Below, one piece after another: positions 30,001 through 38,506 of a stretch of 64,000 bases of DNA (positions are counted from its first letter, which is position 1; each line of letters begins with the position of its first letter). The notes under the pieces were generated by a model. The model made no database searches, was not told the DNA's origin, and was given only the letters and a program-made list of their open reading frames with translations. Source of the stretch: Nectonema munidae. Lineage: Eukaryota > Nematomorpha > Nectonematoida > Nectonematidae. A program made the translations under genes and the position numbers. Where the stretch lies: NCBI GenBank assembly GCA_030549495.1, contig JAUIRK010000898.1:248001-312000 (forward strand), in the 5' to 3' direction.

Positions 30001-30235
30001 AAAAATCATAATTTGGAAATGGCTACAACTTTCAAATCAGAACTGGAGGATAACCAAAGGTATGAAGCTAAAAAGAGAGCAGAGTTGGGTATTAAATGGA
30101 AGCCAAAGGTTTATCCATCCTTTAACGTGCATTTTAAATAATTATCTTTATTTTTTCTAGCATTTTGAAGAAATTGGAGGACGATGGATGTATAAAGATG
30201 AATTAACTTCAAGAATTTATAAAAATGAAAAATAA
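92..30235 (+). CDS. OSBPL9: Oxysterol-binding protein-related protein, ORP9/10/11 class, 18 coding exons
   Basis: Exons: 92-214, 9578-9628, 20666-20741, 20794-20876, 20929-21027, 23411-23485 (or from 23408), 23535-23585, 23643-23865, 23930-24092, 24149-24335, 26117-26201, 26261-26350, 26631-26715, 28890-28986, 29052-29177, 29828-29916, 29973-30108, 30161-30235. All introns are GT-AG and all phases agree, giving about 637 codons. Residues 1-110 form a PH domain ([16 protein letters not shown], then [14 protein letters not shown]). A DFFDAVD motif after an acidic stretch is a variant FFAT signal that would bind VAP at the ER. The C-terminal ORD lipid-transfer domain carries [27 protein letters not shown], the EQVSHHPP fingerprint (exon 11) whose two histidines bind PI4P phosphate in the family, and a TPWTELGG strand. 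Known role of the class: sterol/phospholipid-PI4P exchange at membrane contacts. ORP9 is preferred over ORP10/11 because of the FFAT-like motif. The start is the in-frame ATG directly before the PH domain; only 91 bp of upstream sequence is visible, so the promoter is not covered. Confidence 0.93.
215..2130. other. First part of ORP intron 1: dispersed repeats, no host gene
   Basis: AT-rich intron. 326-428 resembles 56941-57048, and about 790-1000 resembles 41200-41400, so both are copies of dispersed repeats. A C-rich run lies at 738-764. The 83-bp hAT-type MITE at 1002-1084 is listed separately. At 1158-1175 a terminal-repeat-like motif (agagatgcaccgata) recalls hAT ends but has no partner that I can find. 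I see no host coding sequence. Confidence 0.6.
1002..1084. mobile_element. 83-bp hAT-type mini-MITE
   Basis: Starts with caggggcgcacatcctc and ends with the inverted form gatgtgcgcccctg. The 5' end matches the inverted 3' end of the longer element at 7316-7697, including the following aaaattattggg. A run of 13 G lies at 1032-1044. It is little more than two terminal repeats back to back. Flanking 8-mers (atatacaa, atgtaaat) match only partly, so the target duplication is decayed or lost. Confidence 0.7.
2132..2330 (+). repeat. tRNA-derived SINE-like sequence
   Basis: A Pol III A-box-like segment (ggcaggttggttgagatg) is followed about 45 bp later by a B-box (gggttcgatttct) and a short pairing 3' arm (catcgatacc against atcggtgg). 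The tail runs to about 2330. It does not fold into a clean tRNA, and no target duplication was seen, so a SINE or tRNA pseudogene is more likely than a functional tRNA gene. Confidence 0.5.
2331..2930. other. Intronic AT-rich stretch, nothing recognised
   Basis: Part of ORP intron 1. No open frame of note, no tandem repeat and no terminal inverted repeat that I can see. Confidence 0.5.
2940..4345 (+). mobile_element. Fossil of an unclassified invertebrate repeat protein ([13 protein letters not shown] family)
   Basis: Reading on the + strand in several frames gives recognisable pieces in the right order: [53 protein letters not shown], an [20 protein letters not shown] helix, [31 protein letters not shown] (3857-4195), then [18 protein letters not shown] near 4253-4310. 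From memory, this protein is scattered in many copies in arthropod and other invertebrate genomes, which suggests it travels with a transposon, but I cannot assign the superfamily. The copy is clearly degraded. A second, shorter relic of the same family lies at about 22280-22570, also inside this gene. Confidence 0.7.
4346..4910. other. Intronic AT-rich stretch, nothing recognised
   Basis: Part of ORP intron 1. No gene, repeat array or transposon end is visible between the two flanking fossils. Confidence 0.45.
4915..6309 (-). mobile_element. Fossil of a second unclassified repeat protein (transposase-like)
   Basis: Minus-strand frames at 6309-6037, 6016-5627, 5669-5451, 5478-5266 and 5169-4915 read in order as one protein: [20 protein letters not shown], then [20 protein letters not shown], then a [12 protein letters not shown] stretch, then [19 protein letters not shown] and a PKAL/FLEQ-type segment. 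The aspartate-containing CDSTAVNTG block looks like a DDE-type catalytic strand. I recall highly similar multicopy proteins in arthropods, but the class is not settled for me. The copy is broken by several frame changes and is a relic. It is not part of the surrounding ORP gene, whose strand is opposite. Confidence 0.65.
6310..6880. other. Intronic stretch, possible 5' remains of the flanking fossil
   Basis: AT-rich. Minus-strand text near 6310-6540 may still belong to the repeat protein fossil just below it, but nothing is clear enough to call. A short GC-rich motif (cgatgcgcgccacc) occurs near 6726. Confidence 0.35.
6880..7200 (+). mobile_element. Pogo/Tigger-type DNA transposon remnant (Tc1-mariner superfamily)
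   Basis: The reading around 6947-7180 matches the DDE core of Tigger transposases: [20 protein letters not shown] with the following NCTAHT (second catalytic Asp), then LKTIMIIYF in place of the usual LKNIKIIFLPPNTT, and after a frame change HVMLVL/SLKVKCW where intact relatives have [15 protein letters not shown]. Only about 90 codons of a usual ~500 remain, with at least one frameshift, so it is inactive. Confidence 0.7.
7316..7697. mobile_element. 382-bp hAT-type MITE with perfect 8-bp target duplication
   Basis: Ends are caggggcgcacatcc and the inverted ggatgtgcgcccctg. It is flanked on both sides by gtggagtg (7308-7315 and 7698-7705), the 8-bp duplication typical of hAT insertions. The interior has no coding capacity and contains G runs of 26 (7331-7356) and 11 (7392-7402). 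The same family made the 83-bp copy at 1002-1084. Confidence 0.88.
8095..8182. repeat. Short GC-rich MITE fragment
   Basis: Contains caaacctgtctataacggcc and a partly inverted partner ending caggcggccgcc. The motif resembles non-autonomous pogo/Tigger-like repeats known from many animals. Limits are approximate and no TA target duplication was confirmed. Confidence 0.45.
8183..9119. other. Intronic stretch, nothing recognised
   Basis: Part of ORP intron 1. 8360-8640 is noticeably richer in GC than its surroundings, which hints at an old repeat or transposon, but no reading frame or terminal repeat is recognised. Confidence 0.4.
9120..9380 (-). mobile_element. LINE reverse-transcriptase fragment
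   Basis: On the minus strand the sequence reads [18 protein letters not shown], the conserved RT block that precedes the YxDD motif in non-LTR elements (usual form [20 protein letters not shown]). Only about 80 codons are recognisable. It sits just upstream of ORP exon 2. Confidence 0.6.
9629..10006. other. Start of ORP intron 2, nothing recognised
   Basis: AT-rich. No gene, array or transposon end seen. Confidence 0.4.
10007..10156. repeat. Long imperfect palindrome (foldback MITE candidate)
   Basis: aagtcaacaataatatttga at 10026-10045 (extending to 10050) recurs exactly inverted at 10110-10134. Similarity continues on both sides, giving a stem of roughly 45-60 bp around a short centre. 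It lies next to the 3' end of the minus-strand LINE at 10275. It could be a foldback transposon or a structure linked to that LINE's tail. Confidence 0.6.
10275..13051 (-). mobile_element. Non-LTR retrotransposon (LINE), CR1/Jockey-like group, degraded
   Basis: Read 5' to 3' on the minus strand. 13051-12527 has an apurinic endonuclease start ([20 protein letters not shown], then [13 protein letters not shown]). 12472-11647 is the linker. 11578-10624 is reverse transcriptase with [58 protein letters not shown] and the catalytic YADDVTLFF. 10577-10275 is the RT C-terminus ([17 protein letters not shown]). The single original frame is split into about six segments by frame changes and stops, so it is inactive. 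No poly-A tail or target duplication was identified. The RT signature is diagnostic for a LINE; the clade assignment is tentative. Confidence 0.9.
13316..16211 (-). mobile_element. hAT transposon, about 2.9 kb, degraded
   Basis: Ends are cagtgttgccagg (13316) and the inverted tggcaagactg (to 16211). The flanks share TATCAA, consistent with a decayed 8-bp target duplication. The minus-strand transposase starts near 15713 ([19 protein letters not shown]). It has a BED-like segment ([17 protein letters not shown]) and the DDE region at 15218-14601: [28 protein letters not shown] and [11 protein letters not shown], the latter two matching the hAT second Asp block and CxxH block. Further pieces lie at 14401-14117 and 13674-13407 ([12 protein letters not shown]). 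Several frame breaks make it a relic. It lies just above the LINE at 10275-13051 and below another LINE piece. Confidence 0.85.
16230..16700 (-). mobile_element. LINE reverse-transcriptase C-terminal fragment
   Basis: Minus-strand reading gives [20 protein letters not shown] (the LG-x-x-D-KLNW-x-x-H block after the RT palm) followed by [20 protein letters not shown] (16298-16525), the usual LYKSFILPHLxYG region. 5'-truncated and broken. It is a different copy from the LINE at 10275-13051, because it carries the same C-terminal region. Confidence 0.7.
16880..17480 (+). mobile_element. Second pogo/Tigger-type transposon remnant
   Basis: [12 protein letters not shown] (usual SKERLTVLLCCN) and GVSKVFK near 16980-17090, then [20 protein letters not shown] and [11 protein letters not shown] at 17188-17300, matching the LKNVKLVFLPPNTTSxLQPxDQGxIRxxKxxYR block of Tigger/jerky-type transposases. 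The central segment carrying the catalytic DN has decayed. Inactive. Confidence 0.75.
17733..17837. repeat. 28-bp minisatellite, about 3.8 copies
   Basis: Copies of atctccaacctgtatactacgatgattc begin at 17733, 17761, 17789 and 17817 (last copy partial), nearly identical. A related aacctgtatggttgaac precedes the array. Confidence 0.95.
17838..19455. other. Intronic AT-rich stretch, nothing recognised
   Basis: Part of ORP intron 2. Open frames here are short, low-complexity and match nothing I know. Confidence 0.4.
19455..19650. repeat. Short inverted-repeat element (MITE candidate)
   Basis: caactcgcaccaaa at about 19458 is repeated exactly inverted (tttggtgcgagttg) at about 19635, with 160 bp of non-coding sequence between. 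No clear target duplication was seen. Confidence 0.45.
19700..19985 (+). mobile_element. hAT transposase C-terminal fragment
   Basis: The frame at 19704-19913 ends with [20 protein letters not shown], followed after a frame change by [14 protein letters not shown]. This is the hAT dimerisation tail (usual form KYNTxLPSSAAVERLFSxGKDILxxKRxxLSDxxFE). Only the last ~90 codons remain. Confidence 0.75.
21231..21816 (+). mobile_element. Deleted hAT element (ZBED5/FAM200-like) in ORP intron 5
   Basis: Ends cagtggttcttaacc and the inverted ggttgagagccactg are classic terminal repeats of this hAT group. The flanking 8-mers ttctagaa and ctttagat match at 5 of 8, as expected for an aged duplication. 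Inside, 21480-21640 reads as the C-terminal IKNKYRNR segment and, in another frame, [16 protein letters not shown] text. The rest of the transposase is deleted. Confidence 0.75.
22000..22570 (+). mobile_element. Second relic of the [13 protein letters not shown] repeat-protein family
   Basis: On the + strand, [20 protein letters not shown] (22300-22370) and, in another frame, [19 protein letters not shown] (22455-22520) correspond to the family's IKxGIFIGPQIRELM and [19 protein letters not shown] blocks. Heavily decayed; limits approximate. Confidence 0.5.
22571..23407. other. ORP intron 5 remainder, nothing recognised
   Basis: AT-rich sequence up to the weak acceptor of exon 6. No repeat or coding signal seen. 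Confidence 0.4.
24336..26116. other. ORP intron 10: small duplicated motif, otherwise unassigned
   Basis: gacattttataatagaatcaac occurs at about 25450 and again at about 25517, with an internal palindrome (tgtctcaattaatcttgagaca, near 25497-25518), so a small insertion or local duplication is likely. A 64-codon minus-strand frame at 25532-25726 has no recognised relative. ggcggatctag near 24979 recalls MITE ends seen in arthropods, without a partner. Confidence 0.4.
26716..28889. other. ORP intron 13 with a copy of the exon 13 acceptor region
   Basis: 27913-27944 repeats 32 bp (identical) of 26621-26652, which spans the 3' splice site and first 22 bases of exon 13. A small hairpin with ~17-bp arms lies at 27034-27082. 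No host exon other than the annotated flanking ones is recognised. Confidence 0.6.
30147..30152 (-). promoter_or_regulatory. Candidate poly(A) signal for NAGK inside the last ORP intron
   Basis: TTTATT on the + strand is AATAAA on the minus strand, about 105 bp past the NAGK stop. It lies within ORP intron 17 (30109-30160), so the NAGK 3' UTR would be antisense to the last ORP exon. Confidence 0.4.
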
Positions 30236-30236
30236 A
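30231..30236 (+). promoter_or_regulatory. Candidate poly(A) signal overlapping the ORP stop codon
   Basis: AATAAA overlaps the TAA stop (30233-30235). If used, cleavage would fall near the NAGK stop codon on the other strand. Another AATAAA on this strand is at about 30580. Which one is used is not visible. Confidence 0.4.
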
Positions 30237-30256
30237 TTTCCTAATATATAATTTTG

Positions 30257-33200
30257 TTAACAATATGTTTTTTCGAACAAGAGACCATCATTTTTACTAT
30301 AGTCTATAGAAAATGGTATTCCCAATTCTTTACAACAAACGATAATCGATCCAATTGCACATGTCGAAGGTGACTTCATGATCTTTAATTTTTTGACTTC
30401 ATATTCACTTAACTTTTTTTCAATTTCCGAAATGAATCCTAAAAAATCCAAAAAATAAATGATCAATTTGTGCTTCTTCTTCCTTGCTCGCTTACGTTCG
30501 CGCAGTAGCGTCCAACTCTTCCAAACGCTTCCTGTCAAAACCACAAACAATTCGCCCTTAGAGTTTCTTAAAAGCTAAAATAAAAATCAAATATATTAAA
30601 ATTTCACGTGGAAAAAAGCAAAGTCACCGTGCACAGTCTATCTATACGACGGAACTAGGAGAAATAATCGTGTGTGATGGGATTCGATTCCGAGAGCATC
30701 TAGAATCTCTTTATTATATCGTTATTGTAGACGCCCAACCCTGTTCACGCCTCCGAACCAAAACTGAATTCAGGTAACATAAAACGTTTACCAGAAGCTC
30801 TTTCTTAATCACTTGAGCAATTTCACAATTTTGATGATTATTTTTTATGGTGCTGGCAAAACTCGGTCTCAAATTCCCATTGAATATTAAAGTTGGAAAT
30901 CATATAAAAGTGATCATGTCCTTTGAATCAGAAAGACAAGTAAAATATATAGTTGCTTACTTAAGATTAATTGAGACATAATATTTGGATTAAGTACACG
31001 AAAATAGTAAGGATTTTCGTGAAAAAATAGCAAAACTCCCTCTTAGAAAACTGATCTCTCAATTGGCTATATAGTTTGGGGAAACTATTATAATCAGGGC
31101 AAACAAAAGTCAATAAAGTCAAAAAAATTGTTTTTGCTTAAAATTGGATCTGAGTATGTTTATTAGTTTTAGAACCTCTTTGGCTATCTGAAAATGATTT
31201 TTATTAGGTCAATAAAGTCAAAATTATTTTGCTGTTAGGTCAAAAAAAATTTATAAAGTCAAAAGTATCATACTTTAATTTTTGAAAAAAATCAAAATTT
31301 TGTGAACTTTTTAAAAAAAATTTGTTATGTTGAGCTTATATTAATTAAATAAAATGTTTATTTTCAAAATTAAAACTTTGGTTTCTAAATATTCCAATGA
31401 ATTTGAAATCTTGAACAAAAATTTGTTTTGCAAATTATGCAAAGTGAATGTTAAACATGAAAAAGCGTTTTTTGTAGAAAGTCATCGAGCGAGCCAAAAA
31501 CATCAGAACCTGTTGGTTTCGATTTCCAGTAGTTCTTCCATTAAAAATTTTACAAAACATTTTTTTGAAAGAGTTATTGTTTCGTTTTATTTTGTTTTGC
31601 TTTTGACTGAGCGGCCTCATACAATATGAAAGTCAAAGCCTATTTTTTCTGAATTCGACAATTTAATATCTTCAATAAAAGCCGCTACAATCAAAAATAA
31701 AAAAAGAAGAAATCTTTTTAAGTCGATAGGATTTCCACCTTGTCCTGTCTTTACGCGTTGGGCGACCTGGCTAAAAGCAGCATCTTATTACGCAAATAAC
31801 CTGTGTCAATTCCGAGAAATTGTTAACAATTTCAAGGGTGATGGCGGTATTCTGGTTAAAAGGGCCAAAAATAGTGTCAATAATGCGAATTTGACTAAAC
31901 AGATTTTTATAATTGAACAAAACTATTTGAAACTGGCTCATATCGTCGAGAAATCACAAACATCGTATTTTTCAATTCAAGACGCTTACAAAATCTTACA
32001 AGAATTAAGTTTTGGACAGGACGTTTGTGGAATTAACAAATATTTGAAAAAAGTGATATTCCAAAAATCATGCGTTTAGAAATCTGTCTTATTTCACCCA
32101 GTGAATTCTTACTTTTACACAAATGTCCATCTACAACTACTTCAGTTGAACGTTCATTTTCAATGTTAAACAAACTTTTATGTAAAGATCGAAACTTCGA
32201 TCCAAAAAATTCATTCGATTCAATTCAAATGTGTGAACGTTTATTTTTATTCTTTCGTGCTAATATATTCAGCAATTAGTATGCAATAAAAAAAATTTGT
32301 CTCTGATGATATATAAATTGGGATATTTTCAAAAAAAATTTAGGTAAAAAATTTCAAGTTTTTACGTTTAAAAGTCAAAATTTCAAAAGGCAAAAAATCA
32401 AGAGTGTTTTAGGTCAAAAATTGTTCGCCCTAATTATAATTGAATTCAATTTATAGTTACTAATAACTAACTAATACTGTAAAGTACTCTAATATCGCAA
32501 TAACAAAATTTAAATGGTTTAAAAACAAATTCGCGATAAACATTTCAAAAATTTTATATATTTATCCTAAAAAAAATTAGTTTTTTTAACTTGTTGAGCA
32601 ATTAATATTAAAATTACAATGATTTTTAATTTTTTCATTGGAAAGATTTTAAATGTTATAAAAACTTGAAACTCTGGAAATTGAATTCCTTGCCAAAATT
32701 TCTTTCTTTACAGTAACTGGGTTGAGATTGAAATTTCCATTCCGAGTCACCATTATTTATATTTTAAAATAAGGGAACAAAATTCAATATTTTGTTGTAA
32801 TAAAAATGGTACATAAACAAATCTTCAAGATAGTTAGAACGTTTTCTTCGAAAAAGTAAGTAATAAACATAATACGAGTTTTAACCGTAATATTTTTTAT
32901 TAATGAACCGTAAAGATATGAAGAAAAATTTACGATCTCATGTTCAGTTGTTATTGCTTCAAATAAAGATAAAAAGAACTTAAAAGTTAACGCTTTTAGC
33001 CAAAGGAAATATAACTATTTGGTTTACAGGGGCTGCTCGAGGTATAAGCAAAATAAACAGATGCTCAAGCTATATATATATGGATCAATTTACACATTAC
33101 ATTCATATTATACATATGGAAAAATTAAATTCCCTTGAAATTTTTCAATAGAAAATGAAAAGGTGTGCTGATCTCTCAAATCCATCGACTGAATCATTAA

Positions 33201-36200
33201 TATATTTTAATTAAAATAATGATTTTATAAGAGCAAAGGGTATTATATTTACCATGTTTATTTGCATTTTTAATAAAATCTTTAAAAAAAAATTAGTACC
33301 GTTATACTGAAATGATCTTATATAACTCTGCTTGCCCTAGTGAGCCTAAGTATTTTATATATTTCTGAACCAGCTCTGAGGCATCGCATTCTATTTGGAG
33401 TCATTAAAATCAGAAAATACCTTTTAAAGTGGCAAGTATACCTCTTATTAAAGGGTGCATAAATTAAATTTTTTAGGGTGAGTTATGAAACAAAAAAAGT
33501 TTGATCAGTGCATTTATGTTTACATAAGTGACATAAAAATAGTTACTAAATTTAATTGATATTGTTTACTAAAAAATTTAATATAAAAATTAATAAATTT
33601 TATGCTAATAATCCGTACACTAAATTAATCTTCTAGACCATATTCATAAATTTCAGTCATACATTAAAAAAACTTAAGAATATGATTGAAGATAGTTTTT
33701 GCTAACTAAAACAGTAGAATATACTCAAAACAAAGTTTCCGTCTAAATAATCTTGATAATGGTCAAGGTGTTAATTTGTTCCAAAAGATACATTACTCGC
33801 TTTTATAAGATGCAAAGACTTCGATAAGAAATAGAATTATTAAGGTTCCTCTTCCATTAGGCTATCTAAGCATTATACCATTGATATACCACTATAAAAG
33901 AGTCTAAGCATCCTTAACTTTAAACCAACTAAAATCTAAATGCGATGTCTTTCGCCGAAATATGAAAAAAATTTAAAAATTAATTTATATAAAAAACGAG
34001 TTAAATTCGCAAATAAAAATGATTTGATGTAAAAAATCAATTTTGTTTCAACTAAAGATTGACTCAATTTAAAACAACTTTATAAAGTAGTTGTGCCAGC
34101 AGGATATTAAAGTTCAGTTGAATGCGTTTTTCTGCTCTTTAAGATACTTGTCATCGAAGAACGATGCCACCGTGTAGAGAATCACAGGTAAACTTACCTC
34201 ACTTTCAAAATAAAGTGACTAAAAGCATAGCATTTATTAAAAAATCGGTATCGAATCCTAGAAAATTGTCCATAACGCTGTAAAAGACACATTGTACATA
34301 TAGTTTGAAACTTTCAGCAAACCTCCAAAGAAACAACATAATTTATTTTCTTTAATATCTCACAATTTTCTTTAAAATAATTTTTTTCTATTGTAACTAA
34401 TACTCTTTGATTTATTTGAATCAAATTAAATATATACATAAATTTTTACATTATAAAATCATAACAGAAAAGGCTTTAAAAAGACATAAATTTCAGTACA
34501 AACAACGCACAAAATATTTTTATGTCACGTTATTGTTTGGTATATGAGTACATTTATATGGAGAAAAAGACATTATACTTGTTGAATGTGAAAATCTTAT
34601 CGCTGACCAACTACAGCGGTAAAATGATTGCTATGATAATTCTTTTGATGCTACGCTGTTGGGTGAGAAAATGAAAATAAGCAATAACAAGTAGAACTGT
34701 AATATCTATCCCAGATTCAGATCATTGTGAGGGGTACGGGCAAAAGGGCATGTATGTCTTCCTTCGAATTAAATTGGGAGGATAAGCCATGATGTGTTCT
34801 CCTGATATTAGTGATGAAATAATAAATTCGACATTTTAAGTTTCTTTCTCTTTTCATGGCTATTTTCTAAGAATAATGAAAGAAAACTTGTAGTTCCATT
34901 TAGAAGGTTTTAATGGTGCTTGTTTTAAGTGGGGTTCATCGAAGGGCCCTAGTCAAACTGGCAGCGCCACTGAGTATAAGTAAAGTATATTACTTCATTT
35001 GCATAGGGCAGTAGTGATGTTATGTGCATAGCGAGGACGGAAGCTGCTTCTAAAAACACTTCTTTACAATACGCATCATCAAACTCCACTCCAACTTAAA
35101 ATTTATATATCAATTTGCTCAGATCTTAATTCCGAAAAAAGAGAAAAGTCACAGTACGTAGTGCTATAACTTTACAAAAGGCACTAATCTTGGCTTTATC
35201 GAAGTTTTTATAGAACACTTCCAACAAATCGTCATACTTTTTGATCTGATTAAAGAAAGAAAATCACATGATATATTTTGCAACGAAGCGCTGCTCATAC
35301 TTTAAAAAAATCGAACAGCCTCGCTTCAATACGACTTGTATCATGAGTGAGGGGCCATTTTCCATCGTGTTGATCATACAGAGCTTTAATCACCTTCTGA
35401 CTAATCCAGTAAGCTTGAAAAATATTTCACGTGATTTGAAAAAGGATTCAATAATTCTTAATTATACCCGAGCCTTCGTCTCCTAATAAGTGTCCGAGAC
35501 CTCCAACTCGTTTGAGAAGTTTGTTTTCTCTTGAGAACAAAACAGCTACGGATCCTGTACCAGTGATCAAAACAAGCCCTCCTATTAAAGTTGGATAAAT
35601 TAAAATAGACAAAAATAAATTTAGGATTTCCTCTAAAAGTTCAGCCCTCCCCGATAATCGTATACTTAACACTAGCATTTTTGACACGTTTAATACAAGA
35701 CATCCAAAAATGAACAAGTGATATTCAGTTTTTAAATAAAATCAATAGAAATTCAATAAAGTCATCTGCTGTCAGGCACCTAAAGGGTTATTATTCTGTC
35801 AATGATATGAATCAACTAATAATTTTTTTTATACTTTTTAATAATTGATAGTAACTGAACGATATAATGGATTTTTATAGAGTTTCATTATATTTACATA
35901 TACTACTATTTCAATATCGTCTTTTTTATTGTATAAACCTAATTTTTTATTCCCACTTTGGAATAGCAGGCTTTTTCATACATCGTTGTATAAATAAATT
36001 TTATTTGATCATATAACTTTTATTAAACATAATGAGTTAATTATCCATTTTTTGTAACATGGCCATAAAAAACATCTTATTCTACCTGCTAAAATGTGTA
36101 ACGAGAATTTGTTTATTTTATAGATATAAATTTATTTTCTACTTTGCATTATCCTTTTAAAAATTCTAAGGTTGCCTAATATAACTTTTTCATTTTATTT

Positions 36201-38506
36201 CAAATTAGATAAGTTTTTCCCATGTGCCAACTGATAAAGACTCTAACGACTTTTGAGTGTTTAACTATTATTATTCTTATTTTTCCACGGATTCTAAAAA
36301 AATTTAAATATTTTATTCTGCATTTGATATCGATATGCTGACTATAAATGGAAGTGGTAGAACTTTGATGTAAAATGGAACTGAAAATTCTTTTTGAAAG
36401 TTGCCTTATACAAATGTTCTCGCACATCCTAACTTAAAGTGCTTTTAGTTCCAAGCGGAAGTTAATTGCGCTGGGCAGTAAATAGTCTTAAAAAAATTGA
36501 TTAATAGGAAAAAATTTATACATGAAAGTAAATTCTCATTGGACTGGTATTTTCTAATTTTTTAGGCAGGTGAAAATTATTGAAAAAAATCCAAATTAGG
36601 ACTGGTTGACCATTAGTGCATAAAGTATACAAAAGGCCCGTTAAATTTTTTCTGTGGATAACGTGGTCCACAACATGATTTGAATTGGTCATGCATGTGG
36701 TCCATCCTATAACCTAAATTCTAAATGAATAGAATGATTCATGTGGAAAAAATATTAGCAAATCATTTTTGGTTATTTCTTCATGTTCCAAATTAATTTT
36801 ATTATATCCTCGAGCTCAACAGAAGGAAAAATATGGCTTTTTTTTTTAGAAAAGCCATGTAATTTTAGGATATTGTCTGGAAGTTTTATAATTACTCTTA
36901 TTTTCTCCTTTCAAATTTTGAAAAGAGAAACCGCCGACTTTTAATGATTTTAGGATTATCGCATTATTTTTAAGGTTTTTTCAAGGCTTTCGTTACCTTC
37001 GGTCTTTTTTAAATGATCAATAAATGTATTTTATCCCAGCTCAGAGTATCAGAGCAGTTATACTTGTATTTTTCATCGGTTCAAGACTTTTTGTAGAAAT
37101 TAGTTCAAATATAAAAATGTGAAACCATTTTGTAAATGAAAAATTGAACTGCAATACCAGTAAATGTCAAGGAAATTTTAATAAACACTCTCATGGAAAT
37201 CATTGAAGGTTTTATTTCAAGACTTAGTTGGAAACACTGTTAACATTTAATAATAAAAGTGTAATTGTAAACTTAAAAAAAGAAATAAATATATCAATAC
37301 AGTGCTCAACAAATCTGAAAGTTTTTTAGTTTACATTTTCGTGTTTTTATGAAGGCATATAACAATCTTAAGCGGTACATTATTATGATTATAAATCATT
37401 CATATTCTCATGCCCAAAATTATAATCTGCTTAAAATCTCAGAACGCCCCTGATAATGATAATATTATTTTAAAACCTTACCCTTGTCTGTAAGCGCAGA
37501 AATGGAAGCTTCAGAATCGTGACAAATTTTAAAGTTTTCTGATAAATAGTTCAGCCTTTCCAAGAGTAACTTTTCCAAAACTAAGATCCTTTCTGAACCA
37601 CTGGTTCCTATTCCCTAGTTATATCAAAAGATTTTCATAATTTTTAATTTATAAAAACATATCAATAGTTTACTATTCCTTTAAATGGAGTGGCTGACAG
37701 ATTAGCTCCATTTTGTGCTTCTTTCAGAATTTTTTCAACCCTTGAAACCCATTCGTCATAAGAATAAAGCTTTAAAAAGAAGAAATATACTGTCCGATAT
37801 ACTCTATCGATTATGCCGACGTATAATAGTGGAAAAAACGTTATCTAATACTCCACATATCAACTTTAAAAATATATTCGAGTAAAACCTAGTTGTGTTC
37901 AATAGCTCTGAATCAATTACAAAGCTTTTGTCATAAAATGACAATGTTAATAAATATGTAGAAAAAGTAATCAAAATATAGTCTCAGGACACAATTAGAA
38001 ATTTTTATTGAAAAAATTTATCTTAGTGCTCTTGCATATAATAATTCAGAAAGAGAATACGACAGATTTTATCACACTGGAAATTTGGTCTTCCTTCCCA
38101 CTTTATTAACTATAAATGCAGAAAGAAAGTTTCAGAAGTTAACTCATATTTAGGATTCTTATCGCATAAGTACGACACATTTTACATAGTATAAAAAAGA
38201 TAATAAAATTTGTTGATGAAAAATATATTTAATGATAATAATAAATGTGGGCGCAGTGAATGGTCTTTTACAAGTATAAATCAAAATCTCATACGTCACC
38301 ATAAACGATATTTAAGAGTATAAATTTTATATTACCCAAGGATTAAGACCAAAATTGAAAGTTCTTTCTAAAACAATTTTGCCTGTTTGATCGAGTACAA
38401 CGCTTTTTGATTCAGTGGCTCCTCTGTATTACAATAAGTGTCAGGATTACCTGTATTGAATGAATATTTCTAAAACTTACCCTTCAATTCCACAAAAATA
38501 GCTCAT
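30257..38506 (-). CDS. NAGK: N-acetyl-D-glucosamine kinase, complete, 10 exons
   Basis: Exons in gene order: 38506-38481, 38423-38336, 37769-37674, 37614-37482, 35581-35468, 35413-35301, 35245-35176, 35094-34994, 30574-30496, 30438-30257. All splice sites are GT-AG, the phases agree, and the product is 333 residues (human about 344). The family phosphorylates GlcNAc at O6 with ATP in cytosolic amino-sugar salvage. Diagnostic blocks: MSYFCGIEGGATESKSVVLD (phosphate-binding loop), GGLVLITGTGSVAVLF, RVGGLGHLLGDEGSGAYWIS (exons 5-6), FVVLTGSVWKSWTLL (sugar/ATP domain) and the C-terminal SIDYSKNDG. The exon 7 donor was set at GTAAAG (35175) because it alone joins in frame to exon 8, and the protein there is slightly shorter than in vertebrates. 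Intron 8 (4.4 kb) carries a hAT element. The gene is convergent with the ORP gene. Confidence 0.94.
31095..32432 (+). mobile_element. hAT transposon (CGGBP1-like group) in NAGK intron 8
   Basis: Starts cagggcaaac and ends with the inverted gttcgcccta, flanked by identical 8-bp duplications attataat (31087-31094 and 32433-32440). The + strand transposase remains are a zinc-finger start (FCKLCKVNVKHEKAFFVESH, 31430-31490), PPCPVFTRWATWLKAASYY in the middle (31735-31790) and the C-terminal dimerisation tail STTTSVERSFSMLNKLLCKD (32130-32190). At 1.3 kb it is internally shortened and the frame is interrupted, so it is non-autonomous. It lies antisense to NAGK and is removed by splicing. Confidence 0.9.
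32441..34993. other. Rest of NAGK intron 8, nothing firmly recognised
   Basis: AT-rich. Near 34930-34975 a segment whose minus strand reads cagtggcgctgccagtttga resembles a transposon end, with no partner found. No coding signal seen. Confidence 0.4.
35582..37481. other. NAGK intron 4, nothing recognised
   Basis: AT-rich intron of 1.9 kb. Short open frames on either strand match nothing. cgcccctga near 37444 resembles the end of the hAT-type MITE family but stands alone. Confidence 0.4.

Noticed and set aside
35246-35300. NAGK exon 7 donor after codon AAA at 35171
   Set aside because: It would shift exon 8 out of frame. The GTAAAG donor five bases earlier keeps the frame and is a better splice consensus.
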